A DNA stretch of 64,000 nucleotides from Nepenthes gracilis. Its lineage: Eukaryota; Streptophyta; Magnoliopsida; Caryophyllales; Nepenthaceae. Positions 23,465 through 35,850 of this stretch are shown here, one piece after another (positions within the stretch are counted from its first letter, which is position 1; every line of letters begins with the position of its first letter). The position numbers and the translations under genes are program-made. The stretch is taken from the NCBI GenBank assembly GCA_033239525.1, contig BSYO01000009.1, forward strand, positions 14,715,299 through 14,779,298, read 5' to 3'. Below the pieces are notes generated by a model that saw only the letters and a program-made list of their open reading frames with translations, did no database searches and had not been told where the DNA came from.

Positions 23465-26400
23465 TAATTTTTAGTCGCAAGGTTGCCTTAAAAAATTCTC
23501 GCAGTTAACTAAATTTGAGCTGTAATCCTTCTCTTCGAAAATGAAATTATATGCCTCCTTGGGGACTTGAAAATATTTTTCAAAAATGGCATGAACCTGT
23601 CCCGAAAGCGTGTATTCCCGCTAATAGCGCTTTATCACGCCGATTTTCCTCGAGAGAGGAGTGGTTGGCCGTCAAAGGTTAAGCTAAAACATCTAATTTA
23701 GCCTTCCGCCTTTCACCTACGCATTTAAACAGTTTTAGACGTGTAGATATTAGATTTGCTCCTCCTTTTCATCGCTGTTTTGGGCTAGACATCATAGCCT
23801 AAAAGTTGAACAAACCCCCAAAGTTTCTTCATGTCCATGTCCATGGCCCTTTAAAAGATGCCGGCCACTTTTGTCGATCTTCCTGAATTTTACACCATGA
23901 ATGTCACCTTTGACCAAAGATTTAAATGGGTAAAAAAATTAAAAACTTGAATCGAAAAAGACGCTTGGCCGACAGGGTCAGAGGGCAATTTATAAATTAA
24001 AATGAATAGTTGAAGGATCTCGGTTTTGGGAATCGAGAAAAATTGGGTGGATTGAGATGCTGAGACAACTATTTCATCATAACAAATTGAACTCTAATTG
24101 AGTGTGGCTATTAGCGTTATGTGGAGTCAAGGGATTTGACCTAGTATCCTTTGATCGACGGGAGGAGAATTAGGGGAGATGAATTAAAAAATTAGGGGGC
24201 CTTGACATATTTTTGTGAGCGGGAGGGCGGTGGATTTCACGGAGATTTCCATGGGGTCTCCTTGCTTCGCCCATTAGCCGGCAAAATCTCAATCAACTAT
24301 TTTTATTAAAATGAATAAACTTTTTTATCATATTATATTGTACTTTGTTGGTAAGCATTTGTTTACTTAAAAGTCCATTTTGTCTTCAACTTTTGTCTTG
24401 CCTTTGTGAATTTTGATCGGGTAGTAAAGGTCCATCAACTCGTTCCGTGTTAGCCCGTGGGGTCTTCGCCAATCTTTTATTGTATCATTTGGAGACCTAT
24501 TGAGAATTCATTTCTGCATAGGGAAAAAAACACGTTTCATTTGCCCCGCTTTAAATGCGTTTTGTTTGCCTCTTGGAGAAAACTTACTTATTTAAACGTT
24601 TTTCCCGACTTTCTTTTATCCCTCGGGGTTCTTGACCTTTTCGATGAAATTGTGAAATTGGGAGATTATTAGGTAAATTTTTACGAGTTCCGTATTTCTT
24701 TTGACTTTAAATGAATGAGTAACATAATTGAATCCGGGCCAAGAGTGGATACCATGCCCGTGTTGCATATTCGAGAATGAGAATGCAGAAGCTAAAAAAA
24801 TTGGCCCTTGAAGCCTTACTAAGAAGCGTGGGAACTCGAGTTAAAAAAAGGACCGAATCCGATCTTTGAAGGGGACGCGCCTTTTTTACTATCGGCCTTA
24901 CCGGGAGGATAATTAGTCCTAGATTACTTGTCCCGATTACAATTTTGAAAGGGAGGGTTCAATTTGTAGATTTTCTTTTAGCGTTGGCACAAATATTTGA
25001 GAAGAAATTTGAGAACTCAGCTTCGTATTGTTTCTTATCGGATTTTGAGAAACTAATTATTTTTCTCTCTTTGATTTTTTTTTTTTTTTTTATTTTTTTT
25101 TTTCTGTCATAATTTCTCTTTAAATTTAATACTTTTGTCCTGGCCTTCTGGTGGGAGGGTACGATCCTCTCTAAGCATGTTCAGCCATCATGGCAAATGG
25201 TTCTATGGGATCGATTGATGCGCCACGTGCCTCATCCCCGCCGGGCGGCGGCAAGGATTCCAGCCTCTTTGTTCGGCGTTGTCTATTTAAATGTCAAAAT
25301 TATACTTCTTTACCTTCATTCTTGAAGTTCTTAAAAACAAATGTTAAAACAAGGTTCTTCTTCTTCCCGTGGAGAGTCATTCGCCATGGTGGTAACAGTC
25401 GATCGATTGACCGAGGCGTATATTGCCTCCTTAGGGTAGACTATCGATCCGAAGTTGATTTTTTATCGGGGTCCTCAAGATAGAGCCGACTTCCGGAGGG
25501 CTTTATACGAGTTTAAGTACCATCAAGGGAGGACTTCGTTTTTCATTGCAATTACCGCATGCAATAGTCGATAACCAAGTTTTCCTAAACGCCCTGGTCG
25601 ATCTTCGCCATCATGCAGTCACGATTTTATACAAGGCTTGGGGTAATTTTTGCCTGTTGAGTCGGAGGATTGGATATCGCTCATTGTACGGAGACTCCAA
25701 CCTTTACAAATCCCGATTTTGAGCGCTTTTTCTTCCTCGAGACGCCTTTTGAGTATGAGCTTTTTGGGGCCCGATCTCAAGTTCTACCCAGAAATTGAGA
25801 TTGTCTACATTTTCTCAAGACCTTTTATCGAGTTGCTAGATGGGGACCTCACAACTTCTTTTCTGGAGATATTCTCTTAATTTGAGAAGGAGTTGTAATC
25901 TCTCTATCTCTTCTGCCCATCAAAGGACTTGGAAGCGTCTCTTTTCCTACAGAGGAAGTTGGCCCGACAATGCGCGCCGCCCCTTAGGGAAATCTTCTTC
26001 GATCAAGAGCCGGCCTTTTCTTTACAGGGACCTTCCTACGGGCGTCGGTTTGTTTCCTTCGGTTGATTTCGATAGCCTCTTGTTTCCCCCGTCTCTTCTG
26101 CTTTAAACTCTTCAAAATCTTCCCCTTAGATCCGCCAAAGCTTTCCCATTATAATTTCAGGATCATTATATTTTGCGTTTGGATTGAAGGGGTCCTTTAT
26201 TATTAGCATTTACAAAATAAAACACGTATTAGCAATTTTCGTTTAGGCATCTTCTTTCATGCCTCTATTGTTGGAGCCATTAATCCAAATTTCGCACCCG
26301 GGCGGAGATGAGTGTCCTATTATCACTCTCACATCTTTTTATGGTCGGTGATTTTCTCTTAATTTTGAGCTCAAGTATAAATAATAAATAAAAAAACCCA

Positions 26401-28075
26401 ACATAATAATAATCAAAATTTTCCAAAAATCAGCTTAGGCCTTTCTGTTAAACTAACCGGACTTCTTTCTTTGCCGCTCCTGTCATACTTTTAACTTCTC
26501 CACCCATGTTTAAGAGAGGTGATTTCTTTTAATAATTAGGGATGTCTCGTTGACGGCACCATTCTTATACTATTCGCTAATCCCCACCGAGGAGGTTTGC
26601 GGCGAGAGTCTTAATTAGAGGGCCTCCTTTCTCTGCGGAGGAAAGGATCCTTTCTGGGCAGCATTCTCATGTTATGGCGGTCGGCGATAAAAGCTTTGGG
26701 ACCATCCGTCAGGCCGCAGATCGTCTCCTGGCGGTCTCACTTTGGCCTGGCGTCCTTCATCCAGAAACGCCGGGGTAGGAGAATCGCGCTGTCATCGAGG
26801 AAGTGCCGGAGGCCGATTATTTAAGTCCCGAGTTTGGTTTTGTTGTTCATGCTTGTCGCCAGTATAATGTTTGTATAAATGAGAAGCTTTTGTTTAAATC
26901 GGCCCATGCTTTCTCTGATAGCGTGAGTATGGGCCCTTCTCGATAAGGCCCTATATAGCGCCTGGAGGAAAAGTATCCTTCGTAAGAGGATGTGTCACAG
27001 CCATTGTTAATCCGAATTCATTGTCTCCTGCCGCAAAAACCAATTTATCTAGTAAGTTAATTGTTTGTGTCCTATGAACACCAAGTATAGGTATAAATAG
27101 TTTAGAATCAAAATAATATTCATGAACGCCCTAAGGTTTTGTTGGCCGTAGAGTGGGTTCTCCAATTGGCCTATGGGTCTCGACCGCACTTCAGCGGATA
27201 TTTATGGATCGCTTGAATTCAATAAAAATATTTATGTTAGACTATGCCCCGGGCTATCTATTAGTTCGCGATTTTAAACTTAAACATTCATTATAATTTC
27301 CTCCCGACTTATATCAGATTGTCTTTATTTGATTAGCAATATTATCAACTCAACGAATGAATATGCAATATGACAATAAGAGTGATTTTAAAAAATACAG
27401 AAACATGATCAAGCACTCATCATGATTGAATCACCTTATCATTAATTATTGATATTTTTGGCGGCATTCCATGTTCGCGGGACAAGTTTGCTAAGGAAAG
27501 CTTTGTAAATCAACATGAGGAAGAACGGCCCCTCCCATCCCGGGAGAGTTTGTCTCTGGTCGCGGTCTTTCCCCGCTCTACGCTCCGGGAAATAAATAAA
27601 TAAAGGGCAAACAAATTGTTGTGAGAATCGCGCCAGAAAACAAATTTATCGGGAAGAATCAAAAAAGCAAGTCCGCACTTTGAAGCTGACAATTGGGATA
27701 GATTTCTGAATTACGGGATTATCCAAATTTAAGTTACGACCATTCATGGTAGCTCCTCCATATTTTAGATACGGGTCTTTTATGGAAACGTTTAAATAAA
27801 TAATATGATATTAGTGAATTTGAAATGTCAATTTTAAATAATATTTATGTCACCACAACCTCGGGAGATTAAAGCTTAAAAATAATTCTCGCGTAACTAA
27901 ATGATTAGCGAGAGAAGACCCACCCATTTTAAAACAGTCGATGATCTAATTTTCTCTGTCATGCGTTATCGAAGCGGACCAAAATTTTTTTATGACGAAA
28001 AGGGGACGGAGTAAATCAACATGTGATATATTGGAAGGACTGTGCAACTTTCACACTGCAAAATAAATATCGCTT
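23465..28075 (+). other. Garbled, expanded copy of about 17.7-20.45 kb; probable low-quality assembly filler
   Basis: Colinear anchors to the first copy appear throughout, separated by unmatched text: 23,571 with 17,797 (AATGGCATGAA), 23,738 with 17,893 (ACGTGTAGAT), 23,790-23,830 with 17,940-17,975, 24,190 with 18,240, 24,660 with 18,620 (GGGAGATTATTAGG), 26,265 with 19,170, 26,375 with 19,280, 27,042 with 19,730, 27,280 with 19,895. After reaching the equivalent of about 20.45 kb near 27,960 it steps back to about 20.06 kb and becomes clean. The garbled copy is nearly twice as long as its source. Inserted blocks such as 25,190-26,100 and 26,570-26,990 are GC-rich with open frames of up to 97 codons that match no domain I know. 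Confidence 0.75.
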
Positions 28076-30974
28076 CATAAATAAAAGGGCAAACGTCGAA
28101 GAGAATGAGAATGCAGAAAACAAATGCAAGTGGGAAGAGAAAAAAAAAAATATGATGCTATCAATGAGGGATAGATGTCTGAATTTAGATTATCCAAATT
28201 TAATTATTCTATTCATAAAGTCTATATTTTAGATAATCTTAAAAAATTTAAATGGTCTAATATGATATTAGTCTTAATTTAAATGTCTATATTTAAATAT
28301 AGATATTTAAATAGATTAATGTGAATAATCTTTCTCTTAACTAAATGTTAAAGAGAAGCAACCAATTTTAAAACAGAGATGGTCTAACTGCATGCGTTAA
28401 TGAAAATGATCATGTGGTTACATTCATGGTCATATCACTTAATTGATAGCTCAAGTCTCCCAGTTTTGTTTATACTCATATGTTAGACCGAGGGAGAGGT
28501 CTGTGCTAGAATTTTATATTCATATCTATACTTCAGAGTTTTAATAATAATAAGTCTCTATATAATCTTCTTGATAAACTTTACAAATAAAAAAATAGTT
28601 TTGAAATACTATATCCAAAGAAAAATTAGATTTTTGTTTCATTATAATTTTAAAAATTAAATGAACAAAGTAAATTTTCACTGAGCATCTCCAGTATATT
28701 ATCTAAAAGCCATGCACGCACTACACCCACACACACAGGTACACATAGTTATCATACAAACCCACAATATGCCCGTGATGGTGCATAATTAAGGTATGGG
28801 TTCACTGTTAACCGTTTAATTTTAAAACTGACCCATTGATGATCCATGTTGATGGTTAATAATACCCCACAAGTACACTCTCCATAATTATTCATTAATT
28901 TTCAAAGTAACGGCTCCACAAGACAATTGATGAAATTGTCTTGATGAATAGGGGTAACTGTTTGTCCTGGAAAGACACTTCTCTACAAAAATACCATCGA
29001 CGAAAGGATTCCGTGTTTGAAAGTTTAAAATTGGGAGGAATGATACAGAGAAAAAAAACAGAGCATAAAATCAATGGTTAGAGATTAGTGATCCTTAATT
29101 TCGTATTTTGGTCTTTAAATGACATGATTAGACCAATTTAAAACCTTACATTCCCTTCATGAATTATATTTTGTACCACTAATCTAATGCTTTGTATATA
29201 CATTCAATGATGGAAAAGTATTTAAAGGACTGAATTTGCTTTGATTCCTCTGTCTGCTCAACTCTTTGTTTGGAATTAGCATTTCATCACGAACATGCAG
29301 ATATGACAGTAGAGTTAATCCGGGCAAGGAGGGCCTAGATTGTTGATCAATACACCGCTAAACGTGGTACTGCAGTTTTTTTCTGATGGTGCTTAATTAA
29401 TTAGAGCCAAAATCATATGTATATGTTGGAGCATCCACACACTATCGACGATGAAGTTTTTTACAGAAGTAAAATCTAGGTATGTATAAGATATCGATGG
29501 CTCATTTGATAAAATAGAATAAAAAATTTTATTTCTATCTTATTTTAGGTAAATTATCATTCTACTTTTTGGTTATTTTAGTGGTATGAATAATAATCAC
29601 TACAAGAAAATTAATTTTAGCGATAAGTTTTAATCGTTAAAAACATGATTCTCATCGTTAATAGCTTTTAATGATTGGACATTTTTCATTTTATTTCATT
29701 TTTCGTTAAAAGAATTAGCAATAGAAATTTGATTTCCACCATCAATAATTTGGGTATTATTATTAATTTAAAATTTTTCTATCATTAAATGTTTATAATT
29801 ATAAGAGTAACTCTCGTAAGTTAAATGTTAACAATTGTGAGAGTAACTCTTATTGTTAAATTAATCAGGACTTTTAATGATTATAAATTTTTTATCAGTA
29901 AATCTAAATAACTTCAACTATAACTTAACTTTTGATGAAGGTTTTCATCTCATCATTAAATCAAATAGATTGTAAGAGTAAATACCAACATTATTTGTAA
30001 CCAACTTCTGTATTTTTATTAGTGCATCAACAATCGTAGGACTATATATATATAATTTTTTATTTTGTAAAATATAAAATAACTAATCATTTAAAATTAA
30101 ATTTTAATTATAATAATTATATAAAAGTGATATAAATATAACACTTATATAACATTCAATTATTCATTATGTTAATACAATGTAAATATGTTCGAATACG
30201 TAAATATGTTCAAAGCTTGAGTTTAACAATTCGAAAGTTTTTCATAAATAAATCTTCATTTTGACATTTGAGTTCCCATATCTATATATAAAAAAAAATT
30301 AAATTCATATTGATGTTATTAGAAAATTTTAAAAGATATTAAAAATATCTACCCAATTTGGTGCCATTGTCCTTCAAATTTGTAGCGTACTGAAGTGTAT
30401 CATTTGGATGTCGCTCTTTCACAATAATCTCTAGCATTGATATTTGAATTTCAATATTTTCTTTTGAATTTGTAGTCTACCTTTTTGAGCCTACGAATTT
30501 CTCTTCGTTGTTCAAGCAGAATAGTCTCAAATTCTTCTTTCTTCATATTTTTTTCTTGAATTGAAATCTTTTCTCTCTCGCTTCACCCCTTAACCAATCA
30601 CACGGCTGAATTTTGGTGATCTAAAATATTTATCAATTATATCTAAATTTAACTATGATAGATCAGATTGTATTGTTGCACATATTTTACCTTACAAAGT
30701 ATAATATTTGACTACCACATAACCATATACACACTACAATAATTTTGATTTTATTGATAAAAAATTAATTACTATTAATTACAAATTTATTACTAAAAGG
30801 TTGACACTGAATCATCATTGAAAATTCGCCATTAAACTTTTAGTAATAAACTTTTTATTTGTTTCTAAAATAATTTTTTAGTGATAAAATATAATTGTCA
30901 CTAATAATATTCTACAATAATAAAATAATTTTGTTATTAAAATATATTTTAGTTTGTCACTAAATAATATATTT
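28076..30974 (+). repeat. Large direct repeat, copy 2 (about 2.9 kb)
   Basis: Second copy of 20,134-23,035, offset about 7,940 bases, in the same orientation. It carries the same CACTA-type terminus (29,598) and second end (30,732). Unlike copy 1 it runs on without a break into AT-rich DNA at 30,975, so this copy probably shows the true right flank. Confidence 0.95.
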
Positions 30975-31561
30975 AATGATAAATAATTGTTACAAAAAAC
31001 ATATAATTTTACCTCTAAATTATATATTTTAATGAATAAAATTTTAACACAAATATTAAATTTAAATTGATCAAAAATATACAAATAATATTAATATAAT
31101 AAAATAAAATTATATACAATAATTCAAAAAAAAAAAAATTCTAATACATTTTGACAAATTTACTCGGTAGCTATTTCAGTAGATGAAAATAGTAACAATT
31201 TACTCAACTCTACTGATCTTCTTGCAGACCCAATTTGTACCCATTGTGCTAAAAATCTTTTGCCCATTTCATTATCCCAAGGTGTATTGAGTCAAATGTA
31301 ACATAATCCATCATAAACCCTTCCTAATCTGCAGCTATTTGATTGCTCATATGAGAAACCTCATGCCTTCCACCCCCAATTGCTGATGAACTAGCAACAA
31401 GCACATAATATGCAAAACCCATCATTTTTCTTGCCATTGTCAAGCAATCAATGACAGTAATACCTACTTTATTTCATAGACAGCCACTTTGTTCATCTTC
31501 TCCACAAGTTCATTCGTCTCCTTATGTGCAGCAGAGGCAAACAACGGGCAGCAAGATGAAA
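30975..31561. other. Spacer between the repeat and the GRAS fragment
   Basis: 30,975-31,140 is AT-rich and continues the CACTA-like subterminal texture. 31,200-31,500 is less AT-rich; on the minus strand it reads MARKMMGFAYYVLVASSSA and related residues for about 35 codons before a stop. I do not recognise that peptide. Confidence 0.35.
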
Positions 31562-32146
31562 ATGGCGGGGGAAGAGATCATGCAGCAGGAGACCATAATA
31601 GACCAGCTATAGAAGGCAGCCCAGCTGCTTGAAGCAGGAAATTCAATCCTGGCGCATGGGATATTGGTGCGGCTCAATCAGCAGCTTTTTCCCATTAGGA
31701 AGCCCTTCCTAAGGGTTGCTTTCTACGTCAAAGAAGCCCTATAACTTCTCCTTATCAACAATCCCTTGAATGCTGTCATCTCTGCCCAACCTTCCGCGGC
31801 TCAATCACCTCATTTCTGGACCCCTTTTAACCTCTTTAACAAGATTGGTACTTATAAATCGTTTTCTGAGATCTTACCCATTGTCCACTGTGCTAATTTT
31901 ACTTGTAATCAAGCCCTACTAGATGCCCTTGTAGGTTTTAATCGGATTCATATTGTCGATTTTGATATCGGTTATAGTGAGCAATGGACATTATTTATAC
32001 AAAAACTCGTTTTAATAATCGGCGGCGCTCCATCTCTCAAGATCACTTCGTTGGCATCTCCAGCTACCCACGATTAGCTCGACCTTGTTCTCACTCAGGA
32101 GAACTTGACCCATTTTGCCCATGAACTCAACTTGCCCATTTTGTAG
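31562..32146 (+). pseudogene. GRAS-domain fragment, HAM/SCL6-SCL22-SCL27 type
   Basis: One plus-strand frame, broken by stops at 31,610, 31,742, 32,075 and 32,144, reads through the N-terminal half of a GRAS domain. AAQLLEAGNSILAHGILVRL and QLFPIRKPFLRVAFYVKEAL form the LHR I region; FNLFNKIGTYKSFSEI and ANFTCNQALLDAL follow; GFNRIHIVDFDIG is the VHIID motif. The spacing and wording are those of the HAIRY MERISTEM/SCL6 group, transcriptional regulators of shoot meristems that are targets of miR171. No intron is needed. The LHR II, PFYRE and SAW parts are absent: similarity stops near 32,165. It is a dead fragment, either a truncated retrocopy or a piece carried by a transposon; a CACTA end lies about 1-2 kb to the left. 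Confidence 0.85.
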
Positions 32147-32249
32147 CAGCATTTTCTAATTTTCGAGGAATAACAATGCAAGCAGAAACACACAAAAGAG
32201 AGTATACCTATAGGCCACAAGACACCAGCAGCAGGAGGAACCTACCAAG

Positions 32250-32330
32250 GGAAACAATTCCTTTTTTTTTTTCTCAACCTAAGTTCCATCCTCGAGGACA
32301 AGAATGGTTTCATCAGGGAAGGTATTGCCA
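32250..32330 (+). pseudogene. Possible chromodomain end of a gypsy pol
   Basis: Across two frames the text reads as QPKFH then LEDKNGF and REGIAM. This resembles the end of chromovirus pol, where FP.F.LEDK precedes the last residues. It is only about 25 codons long, with a frameshift in the middle, so I am unsure. Confidence 0.3.
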
Positions 32331-32406
32331 TGAAGTAAACAGGCTGCATAGTGGCCAAGACCAACACATCTGGATCCGCTGCAGGTATCAAGATGAGAAG
32401 TTAACA

Positions 32407-32735
32407 TAGCACCAGTAACAGCAAAGAGAAGTTCAACATGTATTTGTTATATTGAGGATATACACATAGTTTATTTCCACCGTGTATTGATGGTTATATA
32501 TATGCTTCCACAGGTAATTATGGTTTGTATTTTGGTACCTAGTGACATCCCTGTGTCCGATGTTATATCCATGGATGTGACGTTAGAGCCACAAATATAT
32601 TGTGGAATTTGGATCCAGTGTTGGTTTTTGTTGTGTTATATATATGTTGTATAGGGGATATTATAGAGGTTTGTATTTAGTTTGACGGCCATTTTACTAC
32701 TGAAACCTTGCCAGTTTTTAGTTATGATTTTTAGG
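32407..32735 (+). repeat. Fragment of the large LTR family, opposite orientation to the others
   Basis: The reverse complement of this stretch matches the low-coordinate end of the LTR at 46,363-48,642. Matching phrases include GTCAAACTAA, TTGTGGCTC.AACGT, GGATATAACATC and GATGTCACTAGGTA. All the other clear copies read the same way as each other and opposite to this one. It abuts a minus-oriented copy at about 32,755, forming a head-to-head arrangement. Confidence 0.6.
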
Positions 32736-32754
32736 GTCGCCACAAGTAGTGAAT

Positions 32755-34395
32755 CGAATGCTCAATAACACACAATATATAACAAAGGCATTACATTATA
32801 CTTTAAAATAAATCGAGGGAACAGGATATGATCATAATACTGATGTAAAAATGTAAAACATGATCAAAAAATATTTTCAGAATACATTTAACTTTCGTGT
32901 CTTGTTTCTTATTTCCTTTGGATACAGATATTGCATTTAAATTATTGATTCTTTTTTACCAACGAAATCATATAGAAGTAGATACGGATGGTAATACTGA
33001 TACTGATAGAACAGATAACGGATTTAGATAGCAATACCAGTATTGTTGGAACAGATAACATATTTAAATGGTAATACCGGTACTGATGGAATAGATAATG
33101 GATTCAGATAGCAATACCGGTACTGATGAAATAGATAACTGATAACAAATATCAGATAATAAATTATAGAGTTCCAATTTCTTATCTTATCTTAGGAAAA
33201 TTTTCACACTTAGTTCTTATCATTTAGTCATCATTCTTTGGAGAACGATTTATAATTCTTAACAATTGTGGAAGTCCCTTTTTATACTTTTCATATTTTC
33301 ATATTTTTTGAATACAGATACAGATATTCAGATTCTTAGGAATTTAAATCTTTACATTACTACAAATACATGCACAAATTAACATGAAGCTTGGGAAAAA
33401 ATTAGACAACCTTACCACATTGAGCCAAACATAACTTTAGAATTTTTGGATAATAAATCCCCTCATAAACGGTTCACAACATAATTTTTCAAACAGATAA
33501 AATATCATATACAATTTACATGTAAATAAATACCAAATAATCAAGATAAAAACATTCACTAAGCTAGAGTTTTAATTATATAAAGCCAAATCATACATAA
33601 ACCTCAAAATAAATGGGCGAAAATGATAGGGCATGGTTAAGGGTTCTCTACGTACACAAAATCGCGTAAAACTACCAAATTAGATATCAAATCAATAAAT
33701 AATCATGCTCAAGACATGCACTTTGCAAAATATAGGCTTACTCAGACATTTGAACGAAAATATCGAAAGTGAACGAAATGAAAAGTAGAACAAGAGAAAG
33801 AAAAACATATTGGTATACTTGTCTCGATCTGATCTACAACTTTTTCAACTAGCTTTGACCCAGAAACAAACCCGAGAGCCTCAATGTCCTCCTTCTCTCT
33901 CTCTCTCTCTCTCTTCTCTTGGTTTTCCATGTGAAAATAACAGAAAGAAGCCTCATGTGCGCTTAAATAGCTGAACTGGCACTTGATTGCACGTCGGGCA
34001 CGCTTCGAGCGCCCCTTCCCTGGATCCGGCGCTTGAACGTGCATCGGTCACTCAATAGGGGGCTCGAGTGCATGTCAAGCACGGGTTAGCCCTGGGGTAG
34101 GGTCGCAGCAAGCCAGCTTTGTGCATGCACTGTCCGAGATCTATTTCAACCCTTCTAATCAAGTATTTCATATTCTTGGGCCCTACTTTTTATTATATTA
34201 GCTTAAATAGATGTGATTATCATTATTTAAAGCTTAAATCTTATTTACGGATTAACATTTCAAAATTACAATGTTGATTCCTAATTTTGCCAATTTCGGG
34301 TTTTGGGGCTTTTTAATCTAATTTTACTCACGTTCTTTGATCTCGATTTACTTATATTAATTTAATTACCTATAATTATTATATTTTAGAAATTT
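32755..34395 (-). repeat. Large LTR family, copy A (5'-truncated in plus coordinates)
   Basis: Colinear with about the last 1.7 kb of the LTR at 46,363-48,642: GCTCAATAACACA, the GGAGAACGATTTATAA block, CTTGTCTCGATCTGATCTACAA, the CT-rich block at 33,890-33,914, the TATA-like GCTTAAATAG (33,961) and the terminal ATTACCTATAATTATTATATT. It contains an internal expansion at about 32,980-33,130 made of repeated ACCGGTACTGATGGAATAGATAA-like units, roughly 55 bp each (shown here in shortened form: GGTACTGATGGAATAGATAA). Confidence 0.7.
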
Positions 34396-35850
34396 GTACC
34401 TTATACAAACAGGATCCAAAAATACCATAATCTATTCGTGGCTCCAACGTTCTATCTCCGGATACAACATCCGTGTATAGAGATGCCATTAGGTATCTAA
34501 AATCAAACGATAATAACCTGCAGAAGTATATGCAATCATCAATACATAGCGTAACTAATCTCATATGTACATCATCAATATAAACAATATACATCAATAT
34601 ATATCCATCAAAAGGTACAAAAGTCCTCTAAAATATAAACAAAACCACAAAATCCAAGTCTACAAAATTAATCTTCCAAATCCTTAGCCTAGCCAACTGA
34701 AAATTTCTACCTCACCTCATTGGGTATAAGTTCGTACTCATTTGAAGGTAATAAAATAACAAGGAGTGAGCCGAATGATCAACAAGATACATATATAATC
34801 AAAGATTATAAGCAATATACTCAAAATAAATCAAGAGAAAGGAATAGGAGTATAATATAGATGTATAAATATAAAATATGATCAAATGTATTTTTGGAAC
34901 TCATTTTTATTCCACATTTTATTTCTAATTTTTTTAGATTCTAAAACATGTAAAAATTTATTTATATTTAAGGATTAGAGCTAGTAGACCTTATCAACTA
35001 ACGGAGTAGCCGAATGAGAAAAGACATGTGTATACTTTCATACATTCTAAGGCACTACCCACGCAATTCAAACACCCCGTAGTGAGCGGTATTTCTTTAA
35101 TCCAATATACAAGACTAGAAACATATGCCACCATAGCATCTCCTATGGCCCAGGAGCATTCCTCGGTCTACCACTGTAATATTTTAAGGTATATCAGCGA
35201 ATATCATCCTCTGATATATAAATTCTTGGTCTAATTATATGATTACTTATTTTTAAAGGAAAGTCCACCATATTCTTACACAAAGTTCTCACTCCATGGA
35301 GAACGAATAATTAAATATAACAAATTGTGAAATTCTTTTCTTATACTTTGTGTAATTTTTACACTTTGTATTTGAACAAAAATACCTGAAGAAAACGAAA
35401 CGAAAAGTGCAACAAGAGAAAGAAAAGCATATTGGTGCACTTACTTCGATTCAATTTACAATTTCTTCAATTAGCTTTAAATTGGAAATGGACCCGACAG
35501 CCTCGAACCCTTCTCTCTCTTCTCCTCCACGCTCTCTCTCTCCTCTTTCTCTGGTCTGTTGTAAAATGACGGAAAGAAATCTCACGCACGCTTAAATAGG
35601 GAGGCTGGTGCTCGACCTCTAGTCGGGCGAGCTTCAGGCGCGGCAGCACTGGATCGGGCACTCGAGCGCATTGCCATCATGCTTCTAGTGTGCATGCGCT
35701 AGATTTGGTGCCTCCTACCGGTGCTTGTGTGGCCAGTAGGCGCCAGCCTACTAGATCGGGCGCCTTGGTGCCACCTCGGGTGCCCAGCGGGCATCCTTCC
35801 CCACCATCCTATTCCGCTTCCAAAACTTATTTGCCCCTTAATTTCTACGT
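34396..35850 (-). repeat. Large LTR family, copy B
   Basis: Begins within the LTR (ACAGGATCCAAAAATACC) immediately after copy A ends and stays colinear through ATAAGTTCGTACTCATTTGAAG, CTTATCAACTAACGGAGTAG, GCATCTCCTATGGCCCAGGA and the CT-rich block at 35,510-35,550. It lacks the equivalent of about 47,530-48,160. The tail after 35,850 no longer matches. Close packing of A and B suggests an insertion of one into the other or unequal recombination. Confidence 0.65.

Noticed and set aside
25190..26106. Three plus-strand frames (97, 76 and 88 codons) that could suggest a GC-rich gene
   Set aside because: They lie in the garbled filler, overlap in different frames, and show no domain; unreliable sequence.
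33742..34044. Minus-strand frame of 100 codons with an arginine/glutamate-rich tract, recurring in similar form at 42,828-43,154, 48,241-48,429 and 63,711-63,983
   Set aside because: All four lie over the GA-rich leader of the large LTR; the REREREK-like residues come from GA repeats. Recurrence is due to LTR copies.
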